A stretch of 55,846 nucleotides of DNA from Halobacteriales archaeon QS_8_69_26 (GCA_003023195.1 PXRX01000007.1:1-55846), one strand, 5' to 3'; counted from the stretch's first letter, positions 17,870-26,387 are shown. Numbers and translations: made by a program. Notes: generated by a model from the sequence alone, not told the origin.

Positions 17870-18937
17870 TTACTCCGCGTGGTCCACGCGTCGGATCCCG
17901 ACCTTGGGATCGACCGACCGGTAGATGGCGTGGCCCGGTTCGGTCTTGGACTTGTCCCGGAGGTCCTCGTACGGGACCTTCACGAACCGGTCGCTCCGTT
18001 CGAGGTACTCCTCGTACTCCGGGGTGCCCGGTTCCGGCCGGCCGCTCCCGGACGTTTCGCTGGTGGACGTGGTGTCGGTCGACGAGGTGGACGTCTGGTC
18101 GATGTCCTCGTACCAGTCCTCGTAAACGTAGACGTTCCACGCCTGGGAGACGCTCATGTCCGGGATGTCGTTGACCGCGCTGTTCGAGAGCTTCGCCTCC
18201 ATGGTCGTCTCGCCCTGGTCGGCAACGAGCCGGACCTTGACGAAGTGCGTGGCCTCGCAGGGCTGGTCGAAGGTGCCGTAGTCCCAGACGTACTCCTCTT
18301 TCTCGTCGAACTCGTTCGTGTTCTCGCCGTCCTGGAGGAGTGCGTTCGTGGCGTCGTACGCGGTAATCGCCATCCCGAGCTTCGGGTTGACGCTGCCGAT
18401 GGCGGCTTTCAGCACCGTGAAGGCCGCGTCGCCGTAGTTCAACTCGCTGCCGGGATCCGGGGCACCACCGATCCAGTCGTCGTCCTCCGACGTCAACATT
18501 GCTGACGTGTCCGGTCGGAGGTTCTCGACGGTCGCGGTCTGTTTCTGGATGTTCGCGTAGTGGTCCCAGTCGCCGTCGTCCTCCTGGGTCTGGACGTGAC
18601 CGGCGACCAGGTGGTCCGACTTGTACTTCCCCCTGTACGTGTCGTACCAGCTGTCGGCTATCGTCACGCCGGACCGGAGTTCGATCGCCCTGGTGACGAA
18701 CTCGTAGTAGTTCTTCCGGTATCTGCTCTCGTCGTAGGAGGTCGTCGCGTCCCGGGCCTCGTAATCGTTCTCGCTGTAGTACTCGTAGTCCTCCGGGAGC
18801 GCGCAGTCCGCCCGGGCGGCCGCGGTGCCCGTCGCCAGGGTCCCGATGACCCCACCAGCGGCGGCAAATTCGGCGGTCCGCAGAACGCTTCGTCGGCTGT
18901 ACGTTCGGTCACGAGGATTGTCACTTTCGGACGTCAC
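17870..18937 (-). CDS. Tat-exported hypothetical protein
   Basis: 355 residues. The N-terminus has a twin-arginine signal (TYSRRSVLRTAEFAAAGGVI) with likely cleavage after ATGTAAARA. There is no lipobox cysteine, so the protein is probably secreted or released. The mature part is rich in Asp/Tyr/Thr and contains two later cysteines. A Ser/Thr-rich linker (QTSTSSTDTTSTSETSGSG) precedes a charged C-terminal segment. I do not recognise the family. The start is GTG at 18937. Two AT-rich boxes upstream (18961-18969 and 18989-18998) are the promoter, the nearer one at leaderless spacing. Confidence 0.8.
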   Translation of the reverse strand: MTSESDNPRDRTYSRRSVLRTAEFAAAGGVIGTLATGTAAARADCALPEDYEYYSENDYEARDATTSYDESRYRKNYYEFVTRAIELRSGVTIADSWYDTYRGKYKSDHLVAGHVQTQEDDGDWDHYANIQKQTATVENLRPDTSAMLTSEDDDWIGGAPDPGSELNYGDAAFTVLKAAIGSVNPKLGMAITAYDATNALLQDGENTNEFDEKEEYVWDYGTFDQPCEATHFVKVRLVADQGETTMEAKLSNSAVNDIPDMSVSQAWNVYVYEDWYEDIDQTSTSSTDTTSTSETSGSGRPEPGTPEYEEYLERSDRFVKVPYEDLRDKSKTEPGHAIYRSVDPKVGIRRVDHAE

Positions 18938-18960
18938 GGTCGTGAGTGGGCAGTTCTAGA

Positions 18961-18998
18961 ATAAAAACCTTGTTGTTCATGCCTATAGTATATAAATA
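18961..18998 (-). promoter_or_regulatory. Double TATA-type promoter of the Tat-exported protein
   Basis: On the minus strand GGTTTTTAT (18961-18969) lies about 28 bp before the GTG start, and TATTTATATA (18989-18998) lies 24 bp further upstream. The pair may represent tandem start sites or an AT-rich regulator site. Confidence 0.55.
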
Positions 18999-19120
18999 GA
19001 TCTCCCCACCGATCGGGTACACCGGTGGTCGTGCGGTCGCGGTTCCCTCCGATCGGCACCGCTCGGCGGGGATTCCGGGAGGTCGAAACGCGTCAGTTCA
19101 GTGGCGGTCCGGACGCGTCG

Positions 19121-20971
19121 TCAGAGCAGCGACTCCATCTCGTCCAGTGCCCGGCCGTACTCCTCGATGGCGGCCTCGACCGCGTCGCCGCCCCGCATGT
19201 CGACCCCCGCACCGCGCAACAGGTCGAGGGGATACTCCCGGGACCCCTTCGAGAGGAACTCGCGGTACTCGCGGGCCGCCGTCTCGCCCTCCTCGCGGAT
19301 CCGGCTCGCCAGCGCGACGGCCGCGGAGATGCCGGTCGCGTACTGGAAGACGTAGTAGGCCCGGTAGAAGTGGGGGATCCGCATCCACTCCCGGGCGATC
19401 CGGTCGTCGAGTTCGACCGGTTCGTAGAACTCGCCCTTCAGATCGCGGTACAGGTCGTCGAGGCGGTCGGGCGTGATCGCGTCGTCGTCCTCGGCCATGC
19501 GGTGGACCCGGTGTTCGAAGTCCGCGAACATCGTCTGTCGGAACATCGTCGACCGGAACCGTTCGAGGTACTCGTTGAGGACGTGACGGCGGAACCGCTC
19601 GTCGTCGACGGTCTCCAGCAGGTGGTCGGTCAACAGTGCCTCGTTGACCGTCGAGGCGACCTCGGCGACGAATATCTCGTAGCTGCTGTAGACGTAGGGC
19701 TGGTTCTCGCTGGTGTACTCGGAGTGGAGCGAGTGGCCGAGTTCGTGGGCCAGTGTGTACATCGAGGAGACGTCGTCCTGGTAGTTCATCAGGATGAACG
19801 GCTGGGTGTCGTAGGTCCCCGAGGAGTAGGCGCCGGAGCGCTTGCCACGGTTCTCGTAGACGTCGACCCAGCGGGAGTCCAGGCCCTCCGCGATCCGGGA
19901 CTGGTAGTCCTCGCCGAGCGGTGCGACGGCGTCGACGACGTGCTCCCTGGCCTCCTGGTAGGGCACCTCGGGGCTCTCGGTGTGGGTCACCGGCACGTAC
20001 AGGTCCCACCCGCGGAGCGTGTCGACGTCCAGGACGCGCCGTTTGAGTTCGGCGTGGCGGTGCACCCGGTCGAGGTTGTCCCGGACCGTGTCCACGAGCG
20101 TGTCGTACACCTCGACCGGGACGTTCGGGTCGTCCAGCGCGGCCTCGCGTGCCGTCTCGTAGTTCCGGGCACGCGCCAGGTTCACGTCGGCCTTCACGCT
20201 GTTGCGGTAGGCCGCGCCGACCGCGTTGCGGACGTCCGCCCAGCGGTCGTAGAAGGACTCGTAGACGTCGCGCCGGAACGCCCGGTCCTGGCGCTTCTGG
20301 AGGGTGGTGAAGTTGTTCAGCGTAATCTCGACCGCCTCGCCGTTCGGGTCTTCTCGCGGGCTCTGCCCGCTCGAACGGTCCGCGGAGCTTCGCTCCGCGC
20401 TATCCTCGACGGTCGGGAACTCCATGTCGGCGTTCGTCAGCATCCGGTAGACGTCGCCGGCGGCGTCGGTCACCTCCGAGAAGTCCGCGAGCAGTTCCTC
20501 GACCTCCGGCGACCGGGTGTGGTCCGCGGTCCGGAGCACGTCGTCGAGGTGGTGCTCGTAGACCGCCAGGCCCTCGGTCTCGGCGATCATCGACTCGACC
20601 CGTTCACGACCCAGGTCCTGGACCGCCGGTTCGACGAACGACGCCGCCGACCGGGCGTCGGCGACGAGCGACTCGGCCCGGTCGGTCAGCGCCTGGTAGG
20701 TCTCGCGGCGCGTGTCCTCGTCCCGTCGCATCCGGGCGTAGGCCGACACCGTCGAGAGCTTCCGCATCACCTCGTCGCGCAGTTCCAGCACCGACAGCAG
20801 GCTCTCGCCGTCGGTCACGTCGTCGCCATCGTACGTCGAGAGGCGGTCGACGAGGTCCGACACCTCGTCGAAGGCCTGCTCCCACTCCTCGTCGTTCGCG
20901 TAGACGCTCTCCAGGTCCCACCGATACTCGGGGTCGACGTCCGACCGGTCGGGAACCGAACTCGAACTCAT
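19121..20971 (-). CDS. pepF: Oligoendopeptidase F (M3 metallopeptidase)
   Basis: 616 residues from the ATG at 20971 (MSSSSVPDRSDVDPEYRWDL). The zinc motif is HELGHSLHSE at about residue 409, with the third ligand in YEIFVAEVASTVNE, both M3B signatures. PepF degrades short peptides in the cytoplasm. Around residues 190-207, between ...FPTVED and DPNGEAVEITLNN, there is a Ser/Arg-rich insertion (SAERSSADRSSGQSPRE) encoded by two adjacent DNA hairpins. The rest aligns without gaps to what I know of haloarchaeal PepF. It is divergent from the acidic protein at 21105, sharing a 133-bp promoter region. Confidence 0.92.
   Translation of the reverse strand: MSSSSVPDRSDVDPEYRWDLESVYANDEEWEQAFDEVSDLVDRLSTYDGDDVTDGESLLSVLELRDEVMRKLSTVSAYARMRRDEDTRRETYQALTDRAESLVADARSAASFVEPAVQDLGRERVESMIAETEGLAVYEHHLDDVLRTADHTRSPEVEELLADFSEVTDAAGDVYRMLTNADMEFPTVEDSAERSSADRSSGQSPREDPNGEAVEITLNNFTTLQKRQDRAFRRDVYESFYDRWADVRNAVGAAYRNSVKADVNLARARNYETAREAALDDPNVPVEVYDTLVDTVRDNLDRVHRHAELKRRVLDVDTLRGWDLYVPVTHTESPEVPYQEAREHVVDAVAPLGEDYQSRIAEGLDSRWVDVYENRGKRSGAYSSGTYDTQPFILMNYQDDVSSMYTLAHELGHSLHSEYTSENQPYVYSSYEIFVAEVASTVNEALLTDHLLETVDDERFRRHVLNEYLERFRSTMFRQTMFADFEHRVHRMAEDDDAITPDRLDDLYRDLKGEFYEPVELDDRIAREWMRIPHFYRAYYVFQYATGISAAVALASRIREEGETAAREYREFLSKGSREYPLDLLRGAGVDMRGGDAVEAAIEEYGRALDEMESLL
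20356..20399. repeat. Double-hairpin insertion within pepF
   Basis: Two inverted repeats lie side by side: GCGGG-CTCTG-CCCGC (20356-20370) and CGCGGAG-CTTCG-CTCCGCG (20381-20399). They code in frame for the extra Ser/Arg-rich segment of PepF. Confidence 0.7.
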
Positions 20972-21043
20972 CGGCAGTTCTTGCGATAGCTCGGACGTAA
21001 GCCTTCGCAAACGGAACGTGCCTCTCCGGAGGTGGTTCGAAGT

Positions 21044-21104
21044 AAATCAACGCGATCAAAATAAAAAAATTTAATGTGGTGACGGGGGTTTTCTTCGTTG
21101 ATTT
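21044..21104 (+). promoter_or_regulatory. AT-rich promoter flanked by a 9-bp inverted repeat
   Basis: AAATCAACG (21044-21052) and its exact complement CGTTGATTT (21096-21104) bracket an AT-rich stretch containing AAATTTAAT (21067-21075). The TATA core is about 34 bp before the ATG at 21105, and the right arm touches the start codon. It could be a regulator site or a hairpin covering the start. Confidence 0.5.
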
Positions 21105-21773
21105 ATGGTACGGGAGGGTTCGCGGGGCGACCGACCGACCGACGAAACGCCGGGGGACCAGGCCTCCGGCGGCGGAACCGGGGGTGAGGGACCGGTCCTC
21201 CGCACCGACGGCGGGGAACTGGTCGACTGGGAACGACCGGGGGAAGGCGAAGGTGTCGACTGGGATCGACTGGAGGGGTCCGGTCGTTCGGATTCCGAGC
21301 GATCCGAACCGGGGGAGTCGGTTCGGATCGAACTCCCCGGGGAGGAGGAACAGGTCGTCGCAGAGCAGAGAGTGGACGAGGTGTTCGCGGGCTACGAGGA
21401 GGACAGCCCCGAGGACCTCATCGCGGCGGTCGGGGACGGCCACGAAGCCGGGAACGTGGACGCCGACCGCACGGTGCGGATGGACGCCGATGGGAGGGGA
21501 CTGCTGTCGTACCTCTCGGAAGTCGACACGGACCCCGGCCCGGCGTCACCGGGAGAATTGGGGTCCGGCGGGGAGCCCGAAGGAACGACGCGGCAGTGTG
21601 GGGGACTGATCGCGGAGTTCCCGGGCGACGCGGCGGACGAACTCGCCGGCGGGTACCGGCGGTCCGACGACGTCCGGATCCTCGACGGCGAGAGCGACGT
21701 CGACCGCGTGTTCGACCGGTTCGACGAGGACACGCCCGAGGAGATAGCCGAGTCGGCCGCCGGCCCCCGGTAG
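21105..21773 (+). CDS. Acidic hypothetical protein with a duplicated motif
   Basis: 222 residues, very acidic and mostly low-complexity. Two related segments stand out: RVDEVFAGYEEDSPEDLIAA (about residues 90-109) and DVDRVFDRFDEDTPEEIAES (about 198-217), sharing a pattern V-D-x-V-F-x-x-[YF]-[DE]-E-D-[ST]-P-E-[DE]-[LI]. No cysteines cluster, and there is no signal peptide or membrane segment. I do not know the family. The acidic composition and a clear promoter argue for a real gene. It diverges from pepF. Confidence 0.65.
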   Translation: MVREGSRGDRPTDETPGDQASGGGTGGEGPVLRTDGGELVDWERPGEGEGVDWDRLEGSGRSDSERSEPGESVRIELPGEEEQVVAEQRVDEVFAGYEEDSPEDLIAAVGDGHEAGNVDADRTVRMDADGRGLLSYLSEVDTDPGPASPGELGSGGEPEGTTRQCGGLIAEFPGDAADELAGGYRRSDDVRILDGESDVDRVFDRFDEDTPEEIAESAAGPR

Positions 21774-21983
21774 CCGACCGACCGCGACTCCGTCTTCCAC
21801 TCTTCTCGTCCAGCGATCTCCGCCGGGCGTCCGCAACCGATCTCGTCCACCAGTCGCCGGTCGGAGCCGGGTTCTCGGCAACGCCAGTACAGATATCCGA
21901 TCACCCCCGGATCCCGTCCCCCGTCGACGGGCGACGACAGTGGTCCGAAGCGGGCGTATCCGGGGGTACGAAGGGGGGAAACG

Positions 21984-21990
21984 ATTTATG
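21984..21990 (+). promoter_or_regulatory. TATA box of the transducer gene
   Basis: ATTTATG lies 60 bp upstream of the ATG at 22051. The leader would be about 35 bases and contains a GGAGG ribosome site at 22036-22040, so this gene is not leaderless. Confidence 0.5.
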
Positions 21991-22050
21991 CGTCGATCCT
22001 GATGTGGGGACATGGTCAGAGGGAACGGACGGGCTGGAGGGCGATAACGC

Positions 22051-23601
22051 ATGGCACAGCCGGAACAACCCGCGATCGAGGGCAGTTTCGACGGCGGGTT
22101 CCTCCCGCTCTTCAACCCACGGCGGAGCTACGTCGGGAAGGTCCTCATCGTCGGTGCCGCCGGAGTGGTCCTCACGGTGGCGGCGGCGATGGGCGTCATC
22201 TCCTACTACGACCTGACGGGCGAGACGGCGCGGATGGTCCTGACCGCCGGCGGTGCCGGCGCAGTAGTGCTCGGGGCGTCGCTGGCGGTCGTCACCTACC
22301 TGACTGCGGGCCCGCTACGGGAGTTGAACCGCAAGGCTGCACGGGTAGCGGGGGGCGACTACTCGGTCGAGTTCTCCACGTCCCGGCGCGACGAGGTCGG
22401 CGAACTGGCGGACCGGCTGGACGGGATGCGGGAGTCGCTCGACACGACCTCGAACGACCTGGAGACGTTCAACAGGCGGATCACCAGGCTGGTCGAGAGC
22501 CAGCGGTCGGTGATGTCCCGGACCGGCGGCGGCGACCTGACGTTGCGGATGGAGACGGACACGGGGCTCCCGCAGTTCGACGCCCTCGCCCGGGAGTTCA
22601 ACGACATGGCCGGGGACACCGAGGAGGCGATCGCCGAGTCGAAGGTCTTCGCCCAGTCGGTCGCCGTGGCGTCGAACGAGACGACGGCGAACATCCGCGA
22701 GGTCCAGCGGCGGATCGACGACGTCGTCCAGGCGACGGAGGAGATCAGCGAGGGCGTGGCCGACCAGGACGAGCGGTTCGCCCGGGCCGCGACCGAGATG
22801 TCGAGTCTCTCGGCGGCCATCGAGGAGGTCGCGGCCTCGGCGGACGACCTCACCGAGCAGTCCCGCGAGACCGTGCGGACGACCCAGCAGGGCCGGGAGG
22901 CGGCCTCCGAGGCGGTCGAGGCGCTGGACACGATCCGCGACCAGACGGACGACGCCGTCGACGCCGTCGGGCGACTGGAGGGCGAGATGGACCAGATATA
23001 CGAGGTCGTCGACTTCATCCGCGAGATCGCCGAGGAGACGAACCTGCTCGCGGTCAACGCTCAGATCGAGGCCGCCCACGCCGGCGAGGTGGGCGAGGGG
23101 TTCGGGATCGTCGCCGACCAGGTCAAGAGCCTGGCCGACGAGACCGCCCAGGCCGCCGAGGACATCGAGTCCTCGCTGGAGGACCTGCGCCAGCGGACCG
23201 ACACGACGACGGAGCGCATCGAGCGGACACAGCGGACCGTCGAGCGCGGGACGGAGACCATCGAGTCCGCACTGGGTGCCCTCGACGAGATCGGAACGGT
23301 CGTCGAGGAGACCAACGTCAGCGTCCAGGGGATCAACGACGCCACCAAGGAGGGCACACGGACGGCCGAGGAGGTCGTCAGGATGATAGACGAGGTGGCG
23401 GACATCTCCGAACGGAGCGCACGGCAGGCCGAGGAGGTCGTCGGGGCCGCACGACAGGGCAGCGAGAGCGTCCAGGAGGTCAACCGGAGCGTCGAGAACC
23501 TGGCCGACAGGGCCGAGGCGCTGAACGACTCGCTCTCCCAGTTCACGGTCTCGAAAGAGGTGGAACCGGAGGACAGACTCGTTGACGCTCGCTCGAACTG
23601 A
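22051..23601 (+). CDS. Methyl-accepting (Htr-type) transducer lacking a sensor domain
   Basis: 516 residues. Two membrane segments (about 30-50 and 64-86) are separated by only about 13 residues (SYYDLTGETARMV), leaving no room for an extracellular ligand domain. A HAMP linker follows (PLRELNRKAARVAGGDYSVE), then a second HAMP-like stretch and a long coiled-coil signalling domain. The hairpin tip region reads IREIAEETNLLAVNAQIEAA...GFGIVADQVKSLA, which binds CheA/CheW. Probable methylation helices flank it. The architecture resembles short-loop haloarchaeal transducers that pair with sensory rhodopsins or sense membrane energy. No rhodopsin gene is in the window, so the input is unknown. Confidence 0.9.
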   Translation: MAQPEQPAIEGSFDGGFLPLFNPRRSYVGKVLIVGAAGVVLTVAAAMGVISYYDLTGETARMVLTAGGAGAVVLGASLAVVTYLTAGPLRELNRKAARVAGGDYSVEFSTSRRDEVGELADRLDGMRESLDTTSNDLETFNRRITRLVESQRSVMSRTGGGDLTLRMETDTGLPQFDALAREFNDMAGDTEEAIAESKVFAQSVAVASNETTANIREVQRRIDDVVQATEEISEGVADQDERFARAATEMSSLSAAIEEVAASADDLTEQSRETVRTTQQGREAASEAVEALDTIRDQTDDAVDAVGRLEGEMDQIYEVVDFIREIAEETNLLAVNAQIEAAHAGEVGEGFGIVADQVKSLADETAQAAEDIESSLEDLRQRTDTTTERIERTQRTVERGTETIESALGALDEIGTVVEETNVSVQGINDATKEGTRTAEEVVRMIDEVADISERSARQAEEVVGAARQGSESVQEVNRSVENLADRAEALNDSLSQFTVSKEVEPEDRLVDARSN

Positions 23602-23648
23602 TCCGATGTCCGACCCCGCCACGAGCGACCGGGAACCGCTCGACCCAC

Positions 23649-23732
23649 GATCCGGGACGGCCAGGGTCCGATCCGGGACGGCCAGGGTCCGATCCGGGAC
23701 GGCCAGGATCCGATCCGGGATGGCCGAGCCCG
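23649..23732. repeat. 21-bp tandem repeat, four units
   Basis: Units of GATCCGGGACGGCCAGGGTC plus C start at 23649, 23670, 23691 and 23712. The last is diverged. The repeat lies in the 290-bp gap after the transducer gene. The overlapping open frame reads RSGTARV-type repeats and has no haloarchaeal protein character, so I treat the stretch as non-coding. I see no other feature in the rest of the gap. Confidence 0.9.
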
Positions 23733-23892
23733 CCGGCACGGTTGCCGGACGTCCCGCGAGGGAGTCGTTCGAACGGCCGTCGCGGTCCCCGTGGCCGTCA
23801 GCCATTTACCCGGCGGGATCGAACCCTCTCGACCGAGGAACCACGTCCCCGCGAGGCACGGTGCGGACCCCGAGTCCCCGGAGGTTTGTCAC

Positions 23893-24912
23893 ATGAGCAA
23901 CAGACAGGAAGGCGACCAGGCAGGACGGCGGAGCGGCCAGGACGAGGAGGCACCGGAGTCCGGGCCCGAGGACGCCCACGACCTCCCCGCACCGCGAACC
24001 GACCGCACGCCCGAGGACGTGGTCCGGACGGTACTGTCGGCGCTCGCGACCAACGACGACCCGTTCGAGGACGCCGGGATCCGGACGGCGTTCGCCTTCG
24101 CCGCCCCGGGCTACCGGGACCGGGCGGGCGGTTCGCTCGCGGACTTCGAGGACCACCTCTCCGGACCCATCCGCCGGGCGCTGATCGACCACCAGGAGGC
24201 CGACCGGGGTCGGCTCCGGGTCGACGGCGACACGGCCGAGGAGAAGGTGGTGGTCGTCGACGGGGACGGCGACGAGACGACCTACGAGTTCTCCGTCCAG
24301 CGCCAGTCCGACGGCAAGTACGAGGGCTGCTGGATGGTCACGGGGATCGAACTCGTCTACGTCGGGGTAGCCCCGAACCACCAGCACATGCCGGTGGTCG
24401 ACTTCGACGGGACGGAGGTCAAGTGCCGGGAGGGCGAGGTCCTCCGGGACGTCCTGCTCCGGGCGAGCGGCGTCTCCCCCTACAACTCCATGGCCCGGTA
24501 CGCCAACTGCAACGGCCAGGGACTCTGTGGCACCTGTACCGTCGAGGTGGTCGACGGCGAGGTCACGGAGAAGACGGCCCAGGAGAAGCGCCGGTTGCGG
24601 CTCCCGCCCCACGACGAGACGGAGTCGTCGGGCTACCGACTCTCCTGCCAGGCCCGGGTGCTCTCGGACCTGGTCGTCCGGAAGCACGGGGGGATGTGGG
24701 GTCAGCACGTCGAGGAGTACGCCAAGGGGACGGAGGAAGACACCGACGCCGACCCGATCCGGGTCACCGACGAGGAGTACCGGGGCGAGGTCGACGCGGA
24801 CGTGGAGGAGGCGGCCGACCCCGGGGACGAGGAACTCGACCTCAGCGAACGGGCCCATGGGTTGCTCGACGACGCCCGCGAGATGCTCCAGAGTGACGAC
24901 GACGAGGAGTGA
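23893..24912 (+). CDS. DUF4864-like domain fused to a [2Fe-2S] ferredoxin domain
   Basis: 339 residues. After an acidic N-terminus, residues ~40-155 resemble DUF4864 (TPEDVVRTVLSALATNDDPF, ..., YEFSVQRQSDGKYEGCWMVT). Residues ~165-262 are a ferredoxin domain with cysteines at 206, 212, 215 and 252 (YANCNGQGLCGTCTVEV and YRLSCQARV). The spacing CX5CX2CX36C is that of adrenodoxin/ISC-type centres, not the CX4CX2C of halobacterial photosynthetic-type ferredoxins. An acidic C-terminal tail of ~75 residues follows. The ATG at 23893 is chosen because the longer frame overlaps the gap. The redox partner is unknown. Confidence 0.8.
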   Translation: MSNRQEGDQAGRRSGQDEEAPESGPEDAHDLPAPRTDRTPEDVVRTVLSALATNDDPFEDAGIRTAFAFAAPGYRDRAGGSLADFEDHLSGPIRRALIDHQEADRGRLRVDGDTAEEKVVVVDGDGDETTYEFSVQRQSDGKYEGCWMVTGIELVYVGVAPNHQHMPVVDFDGTEVKCREGEVLRDVLLRASGVSPYNSMARYANCNGQGLCGTCTVEVVDGEVTEKTAQEKRRLRLPPHDETESSGYRLSCQARVLSDLVVRKHGGMWGQHVEEYAKGTEEDTDADPIRVTDEEYRGEVDADVEEAADPGDEELDLSERAHGLLDDAREMLQSDDDEE

Positions 24913-24992
24913 CCACCCCCGCCGACCCGGGCACCCCTCCCGGGATCCGTCGTGAGCAACGTTTACGTCGGTCCCGTCCCGAGACCCGGGCG

Positions 24993-25427
24993 ATGACCGG
25001 TCCCGACAGGTCGCCGGCGGTACTGTTCGAGGTGGTCCTGGCCGCACTGGTGGTCGCCGTCGCCGGGGTGACGTTCACCGCACTCCCGCAGCCGTACCCC
25101 ACCTGGCCGACGGTCGGTCCGGTCCCGGTGAACCCCGAACTGGTCGTCCCGGGCGTCCTCGGGGCGGTCACGGTCGCCCGTGCGGTCACCGATCCCGGCG
25201 TCGGGTCGGCCGCGGTCGGCGCCGTCGGCACGCTCACACTGTTGCTGGCGGTCTCCAGCCTCCACACGCTGTACGCCGGGACGGGCGGCGGGGTGTTCTG
25301 GGGCGGGTTCGTCACGCTCCTCTCGGGGGTCGTCCTCGTCGTCGCCGTCCTCGTCCGGGCCGCGCTCGCGTCGGTCGACCTGACCGGCGTCCGGTCGCGG
25401 ATCCCCGGGCTGTCCGGGGACGCGTAG
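24993..25427 (+). CDS. Hypothetical membrane protein
   Basis: 144 residues from the ATG at 24993 (MTGPDRSPAVLFEVVLAALV). Four hydrophobic segments occur at about residues 9-31, 49-66, 70-90 and 97-120, with short loops and a basic C-terminal tail (SVDLTGVRSRIPGLSGDA). No conserved catalytic residues or known family signature are visible. Codon use and the upstream AT-poor gap are like those of neighbours. It begins 80 bp after the ferredoxin fusion gene and could be co-transcribed with it. Confidence 0.65.
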   Translation: MTGPDRSPAVLFEVVLAALVVAVAGVTFTALPQPYPTWPTVGPVPVNPELVVPGVLGAVTVARAVTDPGVGSAAVGAVGTLTLLLAVSSLHTLYAGTGGGVFWGGFVTLLSGVVLVVAVLVRAALASVDLTGVRSRIPGLSGDA

Positions 25428-25464
25428 GGAAGGGGTTCGTTCACGTTTCGTGCCGGATCCTCGG

Positions 25465-25800
25465 TCACCGGACCTCGATCCGCCGTCGCTGCCGTCGCCC
25501 CCGGTCGGCCAGGCGGTCGATCCGTTCGTTCACGTCCGGGTGGGTGGAGAGGAGGCGCGTGAGGGGATGTTCGTCACCCTCCCCGCTCACGTACAGCGTC
25601 GCGAACAGGCCACCGCCGGGGTCAGTGGCCCGCCGGATCCGGCGGAGTGCCCGGGCCGGCGCGGCCGGGTCGCCCGTCACCTCGACGGCGCGGTCGTCCG
25701 CGGCGAGTTCGCGTCGCCTGGAGTGGGCCCGCACCAGTAGCGTCAGCGAGAGCAACACGAGCGCGACGGTCCCCTCGACGCCCTCCCGGACAGCGTCAGG
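25465..25800 (-). pseudogene. HtpX-like M48 peptidase, C-terminal remnant
   Basis: The reading frame gives SRRRELAADDRAVEVTGDPA and LTRLLSTHPDVNERIDRLAD, both characteristic of the C-terminal half of haloarchaeal HtpX membrane proteases. The N-terminal part with the HExxH zinc site and most membrane helices is missing. Upstream the frame runs directly into oxidase remnants at about 25800. This is a deletion product and unlikely to be a functional protease. Confidence 0.8.
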
Positions 25801-26140
25801 GGACCCCCGTCGGCCGGGCGCCGCCCGGATTCAGGCGACGGCACGGGACAGTCCGGTCAGCGCCAGCAGGGCCGGCGACCCACCCGCGCCTGAACACGAG
25901 GCGGACGACGTCGTAGGCCAGCCCCATGAACGCCAGCGTGGTCACCGTCGCGACGGTGGCGTGGAAGTGCCCCGGCACCGCGAGGGTGTTGTGCCAGGTC
26001 ATGTTCAGTTGCATCTGGCCCATCGTGACGCCGGTGATGCCCCCGAGGAACCCGAAGAGGACGATGCTCAGGACGACGGCGGAGAAGCCGGGATCCCGCC
26101 AGGGGGAACGCCAGAGCCACCCGAACAGGCCACCGCCCAG
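25796..26140 (-). pseudogene. ba3-type terminal oxidase subunit I, C-terminal remnant
   Basis: The frame encodes VVLSIVLFGFLGGITGVTMG, QMQLNMTWHNTLAVPGHFHA and LAFMGLAYDVVRLVFRR, conserved late helices of subunit I (CbaA/CoxA) of ba3-type haem-copper oxidases. The catalytic core upstream is absent, and after LVFRR the frame degenerates (WVAGPAGADRTVPC) and stops at 25796. The upstream end joins a subunit II fragment near 26138 in a different frame. Confidence 0.85.
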
Positions 26141-26238
26141 GCCCCGGTGATCCCGAGCCAGATGGTCTCCCGGCGGTTGACCGACTCGTTCCACCAGTCC
26201 GCTTCTGGGGGGTCGAGTGGCGATCCCACCCCGATCAC
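26138..26238 (-). pseudogene. ba3-type oxidase subunit II, N-terminal remnant
   Basis: Starting at the GTG that overlaps the previous stop (GTGA, 26235-26238), the frame reads SPLDPPEADWWNESVNRRET and then IWLGITGAW, the N-terminal membrane-entry segment of haloarchaeal CbaB. After about 33 residues the frame is lost, and the adjoining sequence encodes subunit I. The Cu-A domain is gone. Confidence 0.8.
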
Positions 26239-26387
26239 CCCATCGGGACCGACAGCAGGTCGATCAGACTCCAGACCACGTACGACAGCACGAAGAACAG
26301 CAGCGCCGCCCCGGCCAGCAGCCAGGGGCTCTCCAGCAACTGCTGGGGCCACGGTGCGGTTCCGTCGCTCGGGTTGCCCTGCGCCAT
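26235..26387 (-). CDS. Small one-helix oxidase-associated protein (CbaD-like), intact but orphaned
   Basis: 50 residues: polar MAQGNPSDGTAPWPQQLLES followed by one hydrophobic helix (WLLAGAALLFFVLSYVVWSL) and a short tail. In haloarchaeal ba3 oxidase operons a small single-helix subunit precedes subunit II with an overlapping start, exactly as here. It appears complete but has lost its partner subunits. The start region is duplicated as a 16-bp tandem repeat (26375-26406), giving a second ATG at 26403 in another frame. The family name is from memory of the operon layout. Confidence 0.6.
   Translation of the reverse strand: MAQGNPSDGTAPWPQQLLESPWLLAGAALLFFVLSYVVWSLIDLLSVPMG

Noticed and set aside
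23582..23896. Open frame with RSGTARV repeats after the transducer gene
   Set aside because: It is the translation of the 21-bp tandem repeat plus Arg/Pro/Ser-rich sequence, with no acidic character and no promoter.
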